Assembly: GCA_019914945.1 (NCBI GenBank)
Contig: CM034113.1
Span: 4,196,850 to 4,260,849, forward strand
Direction: 5' to 3'
Source of the DNA: Typha latifolia
Lineage: Eukaryota > Streptophyta > Magnoliopsida > Poales > Typhaceae
DNA: 64,000 bases
Numbering within the stretch: position 1 is the first letter of the stretch; each line of letters opens with the position of its first letter. This document shows positions 1-12,592 of this stretch, piece after piece. Under the pieces are notes generated by a model, which saw only the letters and a list, made by a program, of their open reading frames with translations, was not told the DNA's origin and did not search any database. Both the position numbers and the translations under genes were made by a program.

Positions 1-450
1 ATACTTTTGATCAAAGGCATCAAGAAATAACTCCCAAGTGATGACTACATCCCCTATCCTTGATTTTATCAGAGACTGTGGCTTTCCACCATTGTTCTGC
101 CTCACCTCTGAGCATAAAGGTAGCAAAGGCTACCTTCCACTGATCATTACATCCTAGAGTATCCAACATTTTCTCTATGTCTGATAACCATCCACTAGCC
201 TCCAGTGGATCAATACCTCCACTATAAATCGGGGGTTCAACTGTATAAACTTATTTAAGGTGATGCCCGCTGTAGGAGGTGGCTCAGAACTCTCTGCTAA
301 TATGCGAGCTCCTCTACCTCGAAGGATTTCCTCAAGAAGTCTTTCTTGACTGTCCAGGAGACGGTACAGATGGAGGAACTTCTAAGGTCTCAGTAGGGGC
401 CTCAGTTGTGGAGGTCACCTAGACTGTGAACCTCTGCGACGAGGTGGCAT
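1..450 (-). pseudogene. Gypsy gag, N-terminal part, runs off left edge
   Basis: On the minus strand a retrotransposon gag begins at the ATG at 450 (MPPRRRG). It contains the conserved gag-core features: GWLSDIEKML near 205-165, a GEAEQWW block near 105-80, and TWELFLDAFDQKY at the window edge. This is the order seen in Del/Tekay-type Ty3/gypsy gag (retrotrans_gag family). The frame is broken: one C is missing near 415 relative to the second copy at 20868-21176, and another shift lies near 60. The element continues to the left of the window. It would have supplied the virus-like-particle protein; as it stands it is non-coding. Confidence 0.8.
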
Positions 451-608
451 CTTTCTATGAAAATAGTCAAATTCATCAACTGATTAGTGATCAAGTAAAA
501 TTCTAAAATTTATCTCTTGTGTAACCCTAAGACCGCAATATTTCCCTAGACTCGAGGTGACAATATACAAAAGCTCTTGATGATGTGCCGAATACTTAAC
601 AAAACCTA

Positions 609-625
609 GGCTCTGATACACCACT
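609..625 (-). other. Primer-binding site of the left long-LTR element
   Basis: Read on the minus strand this is a slightly altered initiator-tRNA-Met primer site (TGGTGTATCAGAGCC; the usual form is TGGTATCAGAGC). It lies a few bases from the LTR edge at 632 and upstream of the gag ATG at 450, so it fixes the element's orientation. Confidence 0.75.
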
Positions 626-631
626 CTAAAA

Positions 632-2520
632 TGTAACACCCACAACCCTAAACACGTGCATGGCACGAGCCCACATGACACGTGCGTGGCACCTGACTAT
701 TTCGTTAGTTACAATAATCAAATAAACATGTATCAGCATCATAAATTTATCCACAATATCTAAACTAAGAATAACACAAGTATAACTATCAACAGTACAC
801 GGATAACCTTACTTGGGCCCCACATAGGCCACGACACATCATCAAGAGCTTTTCACCATAATATATTCACAATGGTGGTATATACATAATTATACAAGTA
901 CAAAGTTACCTGCTAGAATATAAGATAAGGATAAAGATACACTTTGAAGGATGTCTACTAATACATCAAATAAGATAACTCATCTAGCGCATAACACTAA
1001 CCACACACTACTCTTCACCCACTGGCAAGATCTCTAAGGGAGTATCCTGCTCCACTCGTTCACTTGGGTTTTTGGAAAGGAGAAAACAAATAGAGTCATG
1101 AGCTAAAGGCTTAGTAAATAGACCTTACCTCGAATCAGTATAGCCAAACAAAGAGTAAATCATGAACTGTATAATATGAATCAGAAATAGCATCATATTA
1201 TAAATAAGAGTATGAATGTAACATCAATATTATATAATTGAAATGTAGATAATATGTCATAACTGATAAAAGTATATAATCCTTGACAATAAGTAAACAA
1301 ATCTCCATGTCACAATATCATCATAACTCTCTCTTAAATATGACACATGATGCATGCCGTCTATGACCATGCTATGATATCAAATGTAACCATATATGAT
1401 GTAAATTGACCATTTGATAATCAGGTATTCAGATGAGAATAAAATCATATGCGGTTCTCAACATCTTAGTCATCAATATCATCTCTATATGTCATCATCA
1501 TACTAGATCACTGTTCACAGTCAAACACCCGGTGCCCGGTCTCAACATCATGCCCGAAAGCTTAGAGCATATTCTGTCATCCGTAAGTATCTCAAATATA
1601 ATCATACCCTACCATCCGCTAAGGGTATCAACATCTATCTAGACCGGGCACCCTTCTAGCTAATAGAAAACTAGTGAGGATAACTCACCACATATGCCCT
1701 GGCGAACGGCATGTGTCCGAATGTCTGCTGCGCACACAGACTAACGACCTCGGACATAAGGCCAACAGGATCGCGACTATGTCGAGCGATCAATCATCCA
1801 CCAAATGCGTCCTAACCCTCGCGCCCACTCGAGTATCCTTACGCTTTTTATCAACGATCCTATCAATCAAATTAGCAAGAGAAAAAGAATGCAATATAGT
1901 CTCCGATCATGTAGTCAACACATACATACTCATGCTAATCTATTACATGCATACTCGTGCTACGGATCAACTGGACATAAGATTATAACAGCATAATCAT
2001 CTCTCATCATCCCTATTTATCATCATCATACTCATATCCAAGATCAGCCTAATTAGATGCATGATAAAAATATACTTGATTGTAATCATCTCTAGATAAA
2101 GTTATATAATCATGCTGGAGGCCAAAACAAGCAAGTATATAATATATAATATACCCTAATTTGAGAAAGACGTCTAGGGGATAGGACTACTCACCACCAC
2201 TACAAATATCAAACAACCACTTGTTCATGTTCCTACGATAACGATCAAGTCTCGATAGCTAAGTTCACGGGGTCTTGAACAGGGGGGTCGAAATCTGAAA
2301 TTATTTAAGTAGTATGATATTAGCCGTTTATCCCATTTAGAATTCATTAGTGCAAAATATAATAAATTATTTGATTTTATTAAATAACTTGATATACATT
2401 ATATATATCTTAAAAGAATCAGATATACAATACTATAATTAAAATATATGTACATAAAATAACTAACTATAATTCAATTATTTGGCAATTACTACTTTTA
2501 CTTAACTAGTTACTAATCAT
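632..2520 (-). repeat. Long LTR, copy 1 (truncated)
   Basis: The sequence from the TGTAACACCC edge to 2520 is the LTR of the minus-strand gypsy element whose gag precedes it. It is nearly identical to 21358-23336, with few substitutions, and lacks about 100 bases present in copy 2 (around 1870). It stops abruptly at TACTAATCAT, where an unrelated plus-strand integrase fragment begins, whereas copy 2 continues another 0.9 kb. The LTR is AT-rich and contains no gene; its short open frames are incidental. Confidence 0.85.
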
Positions 2521-3072
2521 GGTGGTGGTAGACAACCTCTTCAAGTATGCGCAATTCTCAGCGTTCATCCACCCCTACACGACAAAAAAGGTCACGGAGG
2601 TCTTCATTCCCGACATGCTAAACTTCACGAGATACCATGATCTATTGTGTCAGACCAAGATCCGGTCTTCACTAGTAAGTTCTAGCAGTAATTCTTTTGT
2701 CTACAGGGCATGATGTTTCGGATGAGCTCAACATACCATCCATAGATGGACGGGCAGAAAGAGGTCTTGAATCAGTGTTTGGAGGAATACCTACGGTGCT
2801 ACGCCGAAGAGCAGCCAACAGTGGCTCCACTTCTTACCACGGGCAGAGTGGGCCTACAAAACTGCCCACCATTCAACCAAAATATTCGTGCCATTTGAGA
2901 CAGTTTATGGTAGGCTGCCTCCTACCTTGGTCTCATACGCATCGACTCAACAGACGTAACAGACAGACATCGAGGAACCCCTTGTGGATAGGGATGCTCA
3001 GATTCGACAATTGAAGGACAACTTGGCGGTTGCACAAAACCAGATGAAGCAGATCTACATTTGGCGACACTA
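2521..3072 (+). pseudogene. Gypsy integrase fragment (catalytic core, broken)
   Basis: Plus-strand remnants of a Ty3/gypsy integrase. VVVDNLFKYAQFSAF at the left edge matches the core around the second catalytic Asp. A frameshifted block with STYHP and a GQKEVLNQCLEEYLRCYAEE segment follows from about 2715. Stops interrupt every frame and the C-terminus is lost at about 3072, where LTR sequence starts. The same protein region recurs at 7250-7750 and 12593-12950, so this is the left member of a three-copy dispersed set. Confidence 0.75.
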
Positions 3073-3409
3073 GGATGAGACTCGTTAATTAACCTCTAGC
3101 CTTTAGGTCTAGTCCTAGTGAGACTCATTGTAACTGACCTCTAGCTTTTAGGGCTAGTCCTAGAGGGGTTGGGCTCCTTGTTAACCATCCAAGCACTGAG
3201 AAAGTATTCTAGCCTTGAGTTTAATTTAGAAGAAAGAGTAAGATAACTTAGGAGTAGAAGTAAATTAATCTCCCTTCGTCACTGCCTATCATCTTCCTCA
3301 CCATCACCACCGCCATCATCCCTTCTTCCACCCTCTCCATCTACCATCATTCACCCTAATCAATGCCAACACTCCCTTGTTGTAGATCATCTCTAGTAGG
3401 TCCGTAACA
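3073..3409 (+). repeat. LTR fragment, family shared by the 3-13.8 kb array
   Basis: The 3' two-thirds of an LTR, including TAGGGCTAGTCCTAG and the GGGGTTGGGCTCCTTGTTAA block, ending CCGTAACA just before a primer-binding site. It matches 8480-8789, the reverse complement of 12030-12330, and 13740-13846. It serves as the 5' LTR of the element that follows, but its own 5' end is deleted. Confidence 0.8.
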
Positions 3410-3412
3410 ATT

Positions 3413-3424
3413 TGGTATTAGAGC
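3413..3424 (+). other. Primer-binding site (initiator tRNA-Met)
   Basis: TGGTATTAGAGC lies three bases after the LTR end CCGTAACA. It matches the plant initiator-Met primer site TGGTATCAGAGC with one change, and marks the start of the internal region of the plus-strand element. Confidence 0.8.
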
Positions 3425-3450
3425 GGCCGTTATCCACGAACCACGAACCA

Positions 3451-5015
3451 AATGACAATCACACGAGGAATGGTAGCAACAGTAACCGAGGAGACTTCAA
3501 TGGTTAAGGATCCACCGCCGGCGACGACTACCCGAGAACACAAGTCCACCACCGGAACCGCCGACCCCACCACCATTGACAGCTCAACCGGAGGTGCTTC
3601 AATCCTTGCAATTAATACAAGCATTCGTGAATGAATATTCATGAACTCCATGATGAACGGACTCCACGAGCACAAATAGAGGAGTGTTGCGCTTGTCGAA
3701 TCTATGAGCCCTGAATCGGTTGAAGAGGAGGATGCCGTAGGGTTTGGGGAGGACCGATCCTTTGGGCGTGCACACCAATGCATGAACCCATCAGGGTTAG
3801 GCGCACGAGATGGAGTTCGGTGCACTATATCCCATCCAACGGCTAGGGCTTGGTCCGATGCAATGGTGCCTAGAGCTTGGCCCGAACCACCTGCACCTTG
3901 GGCTTGGGCCGAGCCACCGGTAGCTAAGGTTTGGCCTAAAACAGAGTAAGGTAGACCCTAGCATGAATCGCCAGCACCAAGACCAGGGCTCAAGCAACCC
4001 GCGGCCAGATGTTGGCCTGAGCCACCTACGACTACTGCAGGTAATGGTTCGAACCAATGGGTCATGGAGCTAATTCCATAGTGGGGCCCCCATCCACGTG
4101 GCAGAAGGGACACACGTAGGGAACGAGGACAAGCCATCCATGAAGATGGGCCATTTGTAGAGAAGTTTGAACCATACGACTCGATTTCCCAAAGTTCGTG
4201 GGAGGCGATCCACGAGATAGGCTCTATCAAGTGGATTAGTTCTTCACCTACCAAGGGACCCCCAAACCACTAGAAGATTGTAATAACCTCATTCCACTTG
4301 GAGGATGTCGCGATCAGATGGTTCCAAGCAGCACAACGAACTCAACCATTGCCGTCTTGGGATGACTTTGCGTTTGCCCTATGTACTCGGTTCGATCTGA
4401 CTGAGTATGAAGACTTCCATGCAATATGGACTAAGCTAACTCAACGGACCACGGTCTAAGCTTATCAAGAGTTTGAAAGAATTTGCAACCGCATACCGGG
4501 TTGGTCAAATTCAGTGCTCCACCGCACCTTCATTAGTGGACTCAGGTCCGACATGCAAGCGGAGGTCAAGGCCATGAGGCCTAGGACATTTTTGTAGGCA
4601 TTTTCTACAGCGGCCATGATCGAGGAGAAGGTCAAGGAACTACGAAGAAGCTCCAAGGTGCCATGGAGCCCTACGGACTGGAGAGGATCCCGGCCGGCTC
4701 AAACGAACAATGCTGGATTTGGTCCTCCCACTCAACCGCATGGGGGAGAAGCCCTTACCACCTATTGCTCCTCTCACCGCTTCAGAGGGCAATGGAAGAG
4801 CTTCTTCTAACAGCTAACCCTAGCACAAATCGAAGAATGGAGGGCCAAGGGTTTGTGCTTCTACTACGACAAGAAGTTTGCTCCGAGACATAAGTGAGGA
4901 AAACAACGTGCGACGATCATGTTCCTCGGAGGAGACGAGGAGGGAAGAATGGAGCGTGGGGCAATGAAGAGGGGTAGCGGATTTGGAAGCCGCGGACATG
5001 AGGTTCAGGTGCACA
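3451..5015 (+). pseudogene. Gypsy gag, array element 1 (dead)
   Basis: The gag start is the ATG at 3451 (MTITRGMVA...), also preserved in the inverted copy at about 11994. The frame is interrupted by stops, for example after NTSIRE at about 3632, and by frameshifts. Recognisable parts are the gag core at 4440-4640 (stopped and shifted versions of FERICNR, FISGL and KELRRSS) and a zinc-knuckle-like block with CFYYDKKFAPRHK at about 4855-4890. Gag would form the particle and bind RNA. Too many lesions remain for it to be translated. Confidence 0.75.
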
Positions 5016-6929
5016 CCAAGTTGAGCTTACATGCCTATTTGAGCTCGCGAGCACCTTGAACCCTACAGGTAGAAGGTTTGATCAAGAAGCACCGAGTCTG
5101 ATACAAATTGACTCGGGCAACACACATAATTTCATGGATGAGAAGTTGGTGCAACAAATTGGGTTGGGGTGACTCCAACCATCGGAGATGGCAGTCTTGC
5201 GGATCGATAGTAGGTGCGATGGAGTTGAGGTGCAGATCCAAGGTGAGATGTTCCAGTTGGACCTTAACATTTTGGTGCTCCAGGGGGCCGACTTGGTCCT
5301 AGGAATTCAATAGCTTCAGGGCTTCGGCCCAATCCTACATTGATTTTGGCATGATGTGGAAAGCTTCGAGTATGAGGAGCAACCAATTCGACTCAAAAGG
5401 TTGTGGCTGAACCCTAAGGCTAGCCTTCAAGCCCTAACCGAGTTACCACAAGCTGGCTGCCATGGCATGTTGATGCGATTGGTCTCAACCACAGAGGAAC
5501 CAAACCTAGGTTACACTAGCAGCAGATTTGGACTCACTTCTCCAAGGTTTGATCAAGTCTTTGAAGAGCCGCATGGACTACCGCCAATCCGACACCACAA
5601 TAATCGGATTGAGATCACACTAGGAGCCGGACCAGTGAAGTGAGGCCTTACCGGTATCCACATGCCCAAAAGTATGAGATCACACGACTTGTATGAGAGA
5701 TGTTGGGCCAAGGCATCATCCAGCCAAACCATAGCGCCTACTCTTCGCCGGTGCTCGTACTGCAAAAGAAGAACAACTCACGGCGATTCTGTGTGGATTA
5801 TCGAGCACCATCATCATCAATGGCCGATATCCGATACCGGTTACCAAGGAATTATTGGACGAGTTAGCCAGTGCCACCATCTTCACCAAGCTAGATTTGC
5901 AGGTCGGCTATCGCTAGATTAGGGTCCGAGCAACCGACATTCACTAGACAGTCTTTCAAACCCTTTACAGGCATTACGAGTTCCTTGTAAATGGCCTTTG
6001 GCATGACCAACTCCTCTGCAACTTTTCAAGGGAGATGAACGATGTGTTTTGCCCACTCCTTCAACGAAATGTTTTGGTGTTTTTTAACGACATCCTCGTT
6101 ACAATCGATCAAGAGAGGAGCACGTACACCATCTACAGACAATCATTGAGAGATTACAGGCGCACGGGCTGAATGTGAAGAAAAGCATGTGCCTTTGGGG
6201 ACAGCCACGAGTTGAGTACCTAGGGCACTTCATCTCTTCTGCAGGTGTGGAGGCTGAACCCGCCAAGGTGGCTAGCGTGGTGTGCGTGCCACGAGCAAAG
6301 ATGATTCATCCAGGGCTATGGGAAGATTGCAGCCCCGCTGGCCGCCCTACTCCGCAAAGGCAGATTCGAGTAGGACGACAAGGTGGAATGCGCATTTGAA
6401 GAACTCAAGCAAGCCATGACCGAGGTACCCATTTTTGCCCTACTAGATTTCACCAAGACCTTTGTTGTCGAGTGCAACGCATCTGGGCCAGGGATAAAAC
6501 ACAATTATGATGCAAGAAGGGCGACCCGTAGCCTACATCAGCAAGGCACTCTCACAACGGTCGCGCCAATTATTGAAGTACGAACTAGAGATGTTAGACG
6601 TGATCCACGCTGTTAGAAAGTGGCCTCCATACCTGATCGAAAGGCAGTTCATAGTGCACAACGATCAAAGAAATCTGCCCTACTTACTCGGGCAAAAGAT
6701 CCACACTCCTGCACAACAGAGGTGGCTTTGCAAGTTGCTCGAGTATGACTTCTTCGACTTGGTTTACAAAAAGTGTTTAGAGTGCGGCGTAGCCGATGCT
6801 CTCTCGTGCCAACCTAATGCTGCCAAGCTAGCCACCCTGTCGATTCCAGCCCTACCCTTGTTGGACCGGATCAAGGAGGCCACCTTGAAGGACCCAAGCC
6901 TAGTGGAACTTGCGGCTCAGGTGACATAA
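5016..6929 (+). pseudogene. Gypsy protease-RT-RNase H, array element 1 (dead)
   Basis: Protease remnants lie at 5020-5340, where the usual D-S/T-G triad is scrambled by frameshifts (TRATHIISWM in place of the DSGSTHNF-type motif). RT follows from about 5560 (VFEEPHGLPPI), heavily shifted. RNase H is best preserved: 6383-6929 shows FEELKQAMTEVP, MMQEGRPVAYISKALS, a KWPPYLI block, a degraded TDQRSL motif (HNDQRNL) and VADALSCQP. RNase H itself is split by a frameshift near 6500. It belongs with the gag upstream and the integrase downstream as one element. Confidence 0.75.
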
Positions 6930-8265
6930 GATCCATCAAGTCAGATCGAGTACAGCACGAGAGACAAACTAGTGCTCAAGGGGGACCAGATCCTAATCCC
7001 CACTAATACAGACTTGCGGATGACTAGCCACTTCCATGATAGACCCCTCACGCGGCACGAGGGTATCTTTCAGGCAAACAAGTGAATATGCCTCAATTGC
7101 TGGTGGACCGAGTGAAGAAAGACGTGTGCAACTACATTCGCACAAGTGAAGTCTGCCAACGAGCCAAAGCAGATTCGAGCAAATTTGGGAAGATATTTCA
7201 ATGGACTTCACTGAAGGCCTACCGATCGTCCAAGGGAGATCGGTTATCATGGTGGTGGTCGACCGCCTCTCCAAGTATCCGGACTTCTCAGCACTTTCCC
7301 ACCCCTACACTACACAGAAGATCCCGGAGGTCTTCGTTCATGATGTGGCAAAACGTCACGAGATATCATGATCTATTATGTCCGACCGAGATCCGGTCTT
7401 CAGTAGTAAGCTCTGGCAAGAAATATGTCGTCTATAGGGCACGAAGTTTGGGATGAGCTTGGCATACCATCCACAGACAGACGGGCAGACAGGGGTCTTG
7501 AACTAGTGTTTGTAGCAATACTTACGGTGCTATGCTAAAGAGCAGCCAAGGCGGTGGCTCCACTTCTTACCATGAGTAGAGTGGACCTACAACACTGCCC
7601 ACCATTCAACCATAGACATCACGCCGTTTGAGGCAGTTTATGGTAGACCGCCTCCTACCTTGGTCTCCTACGCACGGACTCGACAGACCGAACGCACGGA
7701 CGTCAAGGAAACCCTTGTGGATTGGCATGCTCAAATTCGACAGCTAAAGGCCAGCTTGGCAGTTGCAAAGAAGTGGATGAAGAAGATCTACAATCGGAAA
7801 CACCATAACAGACGTTCGCAGTAGAAGATTGGGTTCACGTCAAACTCTAGCTCTATCGCCAAACCTTGGTTCGACCCATCATGAACCAGAAGCTGCCACA
7901 TAGGTACTTTGGGCCGTACCAAGCGATTGAATGGGTATGCAAGGTGGCCTACCGACTTGATCCTTTAGATGACTAGCGGGTGCACCTAGTGTTCCATATT
8001 TTAGCTCTGTGAGCCCAAGTTGCAGCCGAGACAGCTGTTGCGGCGAACATACCCGATCCAACCAGACATGACCAAGAGCCCATGCCACTTCGGGTTCTAG
8101 CCAGGAGAGGGATTCGGATAGATGGAAGATTGATCACGCAAGTACAACTGGAGTGGTCCAACAGATCAACAAGAGATCCGACTTGGGAGAATAAGTTCTA
8201 GTCGATGCAACGCTTCCCAGACTCCTCACCTTGAGAACAAGGTGGTTGAAAGCGTGGTGGAGTGA
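6930..8265 (+). pseudogene. Gypsy integrase and chromodomain-like tail, array element 1
   Basis: Contains the zinc-binding part (YIRTSEVCQRAK at about 7130), the core near 7250, the conserved region around a degraded MSLAYHPQTDGQ (about 7450), and the Lys-rich spacer. It ends in a chromodomain-like tail at 8090-8220 (GRLITQVQLEWSN and TRDPTWENEF, then the FPDS terminus). Many stops and shifts are present. The tail resembles that of plant chromoviruses, which target insertion through this module. The LTR begins a few bases after the stop. Confidence 0.75.
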
Positions 8266-8789
8266 TGTGATCCTGGTCTGATCGGATTTATTCACGGGGA
8301 CATTCGACTCGATTGATCGAGTCTATTTATATTTTAATTATTTCATAATGTAAGCCTTTTAAGCAAGTCTAGTTTAGTCATGACAGCCCTTAAGGCATGT
8401 CTAGTTAAGTCAAGTAAACATTTAAGGCAAGTCCAATTAAGTCATGTAATTCTTTAAAGCAAATCCTAATTCGAGTTGTGTTAGCCTTTAGGGCTAGTCC
8501 TAGTGGGACTCATTGTAACTGACCTCTATATATAGAGGGGTTGGGCTCCTTGTTAAGCATTCAAGCATTAAGAAAGTATTCTAGCCTCAAGTTTATCTTC
8601 GGAGTAAGAGTAAAGTAACCTAGGAGTAGCAGTAAATTAATCTCCCTTCATCACCGCCATCGCTGCCTATCATCTTTCTCACCATCACCACATCCATCAT
8701 CCCTCCTTCCGCCCTCTCCATCTACTATCATTCACCCTAATCAAAGCCTACACTCCCTTGTTGCTAATCATCTCTAGTCGATCCATAAC
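8266..8789 (+). repeat. LTR of array element 1 (3' LTR)
   Basis: Starts TGTGATCC directly after the pol stop and ends near CCATAAC, corresponding to the CCGTAACA end elsewhere. It contains a series of AAGGCAAGTC-type short repeats (8360-8480) and a TATATATAGAGGGG box near 8530 that could be the LTR TATA element. It is followed not by host DNA but by another gag, without a primer-binding site. Confidence 0.85.
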
Positions 8790-10235
8790 TTGGCATGAAC
8801 TGCCTGCACCAAAACCAGGGCTTGTGCGAACCGCAGCTAGAGTTTAGCCCGAACCACTTGCGGCTAGGGCAAGCAATGGTCCAAACCAATGGGTCATGGA
8901 GCGGTTGCCATAGTGGGCCCCCCTCCACGTGGCAGAAGGGACCTGCGCGAGGAATGACGTTATGCCATCCATGAAGATAGGCCATTTGTAGGGGATCAAG
9001 TTCGATCCATACGACTTGATTTCCCTAAGTTTGCTTGAGGCGATCCAATAGACTGGCTCTATTAAGCGGATCAGTTCTTCACCTACCAAGGGACTCCAAA
9101 CCACCAGAAAGTCTTAATAGCCTTGTTCCACTTGGAGGATGTCAAGATCATATGGTTCCAAGCAGCACAATGAACTCAACCATTTTTATCTTGGGATGAG
9201 TTTGTTTCTGCCATATGTACTCGGTTTAGTTCAACGTAGTATGAAGACTCCCAAGCAATATTGACTAAGCTAACTCAACGGGCCAGGGTCCGTGCTTATC
9301 AAGAAGAGTTTGAGAGAATTTGCAATCGTGTACCTGGTTGGTCAGACTCAGCCCTTCGCAACACCTTCATCAGTGGACTCAAGTTTGACATACAAGCGGA
9401 GGTCAAGGCCATGAGGCCTAGGACATTATTGGATGCCTTTTCTACAGCGGCCATGATGGACGAGAAGGTTAAGGAGCTACGAAGAAGCTTCAACGTGCCA
9501 CAAAGCCCTAAGGACTAGAGAGGATCTCGGTCGGCTCCCTCAAGCATTACTGGATTTGGTTCCCCCACTCGACCATAAGGGGAGAAGTCCCTACACCTAC
9601 TGCTCTTCTCACTGACATCGGAGGGCAATGGAAGAGCTTCTCCCGACGGCTAACCCCGGCACAAATTGAGGAAAGGAGGGCCATGGATTTGTGCTTCTAA
9701 TGCGACGAGAAGTTTGCTCTAGGCCACAAGTGTGGAAAATAACCTGCGATGATAATGTTCCATGGAGGAGATGAGGAGGGCGAAATGGAAACATGGGGCG
9801 ATGAAGTGGAGGCAGTGGACCACGAGGATGAGGTGCATGCTGAGTTGAGCTTACATGCCTATTCGGGCTCGCGAGCACGCCGAACCCTACAAGTAGAGGG
9901 TTCGATCAAGAAGCACCAAGTCGAGATACTAATCAACTTGTGCAGCACACATAATTTCATAAATGAGAAGTTGGTGCGACAAATTGGGTTGGGGGTGACT
10001 CCAACCATCGGATTCAATGTAGCCATCGAAGATGGGAATGTCTTGTGGATCGATAGTAGGTGTGATGGAGTTGAGGTGCAGCTCCAAGGTGAGATATTCC
10101 GACTGGTCCTAAGAGTTCATTGGGTTCAAGGCTTAGGCCCAATCCTATCTCGGCATGATGCGGATGAACTTCGAGTATGAGGGGAAACCAATTCGACTCG
10201 AAGGGTTGCGACCAGACCCTAAGGCTAGCCTTCAC
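8790..10235 (+). pseudogene. Gypsy gag-protease, array element 2 (fragment)
   Basis: A second internal region begins about 500 bases into gag, so the primer site and gag N-terminus are missing. The gag core is clear at 9261-9518 (AYQEEFERICNRVPGW, NTFISGL, AEVKAMRPRTLLDAF). A knuckle-like CDEKFALGHKCGK follows near 9700. A protease frame is open at 9749-10180, but its active site reads NLCSTHNF, so the catalytic Asp of the D-S/T-G motif is gone. The region ends at about 10235, where the same sequence resumes in inverted orientation. Confidence 0.75.
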
Positions 10236-10239
10236 AAGA

Positions 10240-11994
10240 CTGTGCTATCTCCGATGGATACATCGAATCCGATGGTTGGAGTCACCCCCAACGCAATTTG
10301 TCGCACCAACTTCTCATCCATGAAATTAAGTGTGCTGCCCGAGTCAATTAGTATCTCGAGTCGGTGCTTCTTGATTGAACCTTCTACCCGTAGGGTTCAG
10401 GGTGCTCACGAACCCGAATAGGCATGTAAGCTAAACTCAGCATGCACCTCATCCTCGTGGTCCGCAACCTCCATATCCGGTACCTCCTCTTCATCGCCCC
10501 ATGGCTCCATTTTGCACTCCTCATCTCCTTCAAGGAACATGATCGTCGTAGGTTGTTTACCACACTTGTGTCCCAGAGAAAACCTCTCGTCGAAGTAGAA
10601 GCATAAACCCTTGGCCCTCCTTTCCTCGATTCGTGCCGGGGTTAGGCTTCGGGAGAAGCTCTTCCATTGCCCTCCGAAATTGGTGAGAGGAGCACTAGGT
10701 GGTAGGGACTTCCCCCTTGCGGTTGAGTGGGAGGACCAAATCCAACATTGCTCAATGGAACCGGCTGGGATCCTCTTTAGTCCGTAGGGTTCCATGGCAC
10801 CTTGGAGCTTCATTTTAGCTGCTTGACCTTCTCCACCATCATGGCCACTATAGAAAAGGCCTCCAACAGTGTCCTAGTCCCCATGGCCTTGATCTCCGCT
10901 TGTATGTCGGACTTGAGTCCACTGATGAAGGTGCTGCGGAGCGCTGAGTCTGACCAACCCGATACACAATTGCAAATTCTTTCAAACTCTTCTTGATAAT
11001 CTCAAACCTTGGTTCGTTGAGTTAGTTTAGTCAAGATTGCTTGGAAGTCTTCATACTCGGTCAGACCAAACCATGTACATAGGGCGGATGCAAACTCATC
11101 CCAAGATGGAAACGATTGAGTTCGTTGTGCCGCTTGGAACCATCTAATTGCGACATCCCCCAAGTGGAATGAGGATATTAGGACCTTCTAGTGGTTTGGG
11201 GTCCCTTGGTAGGGTGAAGAACTGATCTGCTCGATAGAGCTAGTCTAGTGGATCGCCTCTCGTGAACTTTGGGGAAATCAAGTCGTATGGTCCAAACTTG
11301 AGCCCCTACAAATGGCCCATCTTCATGGATGGCATGTCCTCGTTCTCGGATCCATGACCCATTGGTTCAGACCATGCTTGCCCTAGCCATAGGTAGCTTG
11401 GGCCAACCTCTGACCGCGAGTCGCTCAAGCCCTTGTCTTGGTGCAGGCAGTTCATGCCAAGGTCTACCCTGCTCTGTTTCGGGCCAAACCCTAGCTGCGA
11501 GTAGCTCAGTCCAAGCCCTAGGAGCATGTGGTTCAGGCCAAGCCCTAGGCGCCATCGGGTCAGACCAAGCCTTAGCCATTGGATGGAGTGGAGTTTCAAT
11601 GCACCAAACTCCATCTTGTGCGCCTAACCATGGTGGGTTCATCCATTGGTGTGCACACCCAAAGGATGGGTCCACCCCCAAATCCTATGACATCCTCCTC
11701 TTTACCCGGTTCAGCGCTTATAGGTTCGGGAGGCACAACACTCCTCTCTCTCTATTTGTTTGTGCTCGTGGTGTCTGTTCATCACGGAGTTCACGAATAG
11801 TGAACACTATCTCAGACATGAATGCTTGTATTGATTGCAAGGATTGAAGCACCTTCGGCTGAGCTATCAAGGGTGGTGGGATCGGTGGTTCTGACGGTGG
11901 ACTTGTGTTCTTGGATAGTCATTGCCGATGGTGGATCCCTTACCATAGAAGTCTCCCCGGTTACTCTTATTGCCATCCTATGTGTGATTGTCAT
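10240..11994 (-). pseudogene. Gypsy gag-protease, array element 3 (inverted fragment)
   Basis: Minus-strand copy of the same gag-protease. Gag starts at about 11994 (MTITHRMA), the core lies at 10800-11160 and the knuckle-like CFYFDERFSLGHKCGK at about 10600-10560. Protease sequence follows to 10240 with frameshifts. Together with 8790-10235 it forms an inverted repeat with almost no spacer, so a transcript through both could fold back. No pol follows; the inversion junction replaces it. Confidence 0.75.
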
Positions 11995-12014
11995 CTGGTC
12001 CGAAGATAATGTGT

Positions 12015-12026
12015 GCTCTGATACCA
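12015..12026 (-). other. Primer-binding site of array element 3
   Basis: On the minus strand this is a perfect TGGTATCAGAGC, three bases from the LTR edge at 12030. It is the best preserved primer site of this family in the window. Confidence 0.85.
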
Positions 12027-12029
12027 AAT

Positions 12030-12586
12030 TGTTACGGTCTGACTAGAGATGATCCGCAATGAGAAAGTGTATGCTTTGATTAGGGTGAATGATGGTAGAT
12101 GGAGGGGGTGGAAGGAGGGATGATAGTGGCAGTGATGGTGAGGAATATGACGGGCATCAATGGCGGTGATGAAGGGAGATTAATTTACTTCTACTCCTAG
12201 GTTATCCTACTCTTACTCCTAAGATAAACTCAATGCTAGAATACTTTCTCAATGCTTAGATGTTTAACAAGGAGCCCAACCCCTCGATATATAGAGGTAG
12301 GTTACAACAAGTCCCACTAAGACTAGTTCTAAAGGCGGACACAACTCGAATTAGAATTTACCTTAAAGGCTTACATGACTTAACTGGACTTACCTTAAAG
12401 GCTTACTTGACTTAACTAGACTTGCTTTAAGGGCTGTCATTACTTATTTCGACTTGCCTTAATGGCTCACATGACTAAACTAGACTTACCTAAAAGGCTT
12501 ACATCATGAAATAATTAAAAGATAAATAGACTCAACCAATCGAGCCCAATGTCCCTTTGAATTGATTCGATTAGACCCAGATCACA
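12030..12586 (-). repeat. LTR of array element 3 (complete, 557 bp)
   Basis: Bounded by TGT...ACA (plus strand TGTTACGG ... GATCACA). It carries the same blocks as the LTRs at 8266, 3073 and 13502, in reverse. It looks complete and defines the LTR length of this family. It abuts an integrase fragment of the same family in opposite orientation. Confidence 0.85.
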
Positions 12587-12592
12587 TCAAGA

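Noticed and set aside
484..681. 65-residue minus frame repeated identically at 21210-21407
   Set aside because: Identity is due to the duplicated LTR/leader, not to protein selection; it spans the primer site and the LTR edge.
3704..4254. Overlapping Trp/Pro-rich open frames on both strands near gag of element 1
   Set aside because: They are alternative frames of the variable gag segment (repeated GCTTGGGCCGAGCCACC-like words), mirrored at 11306-11681 in the inverted copy.
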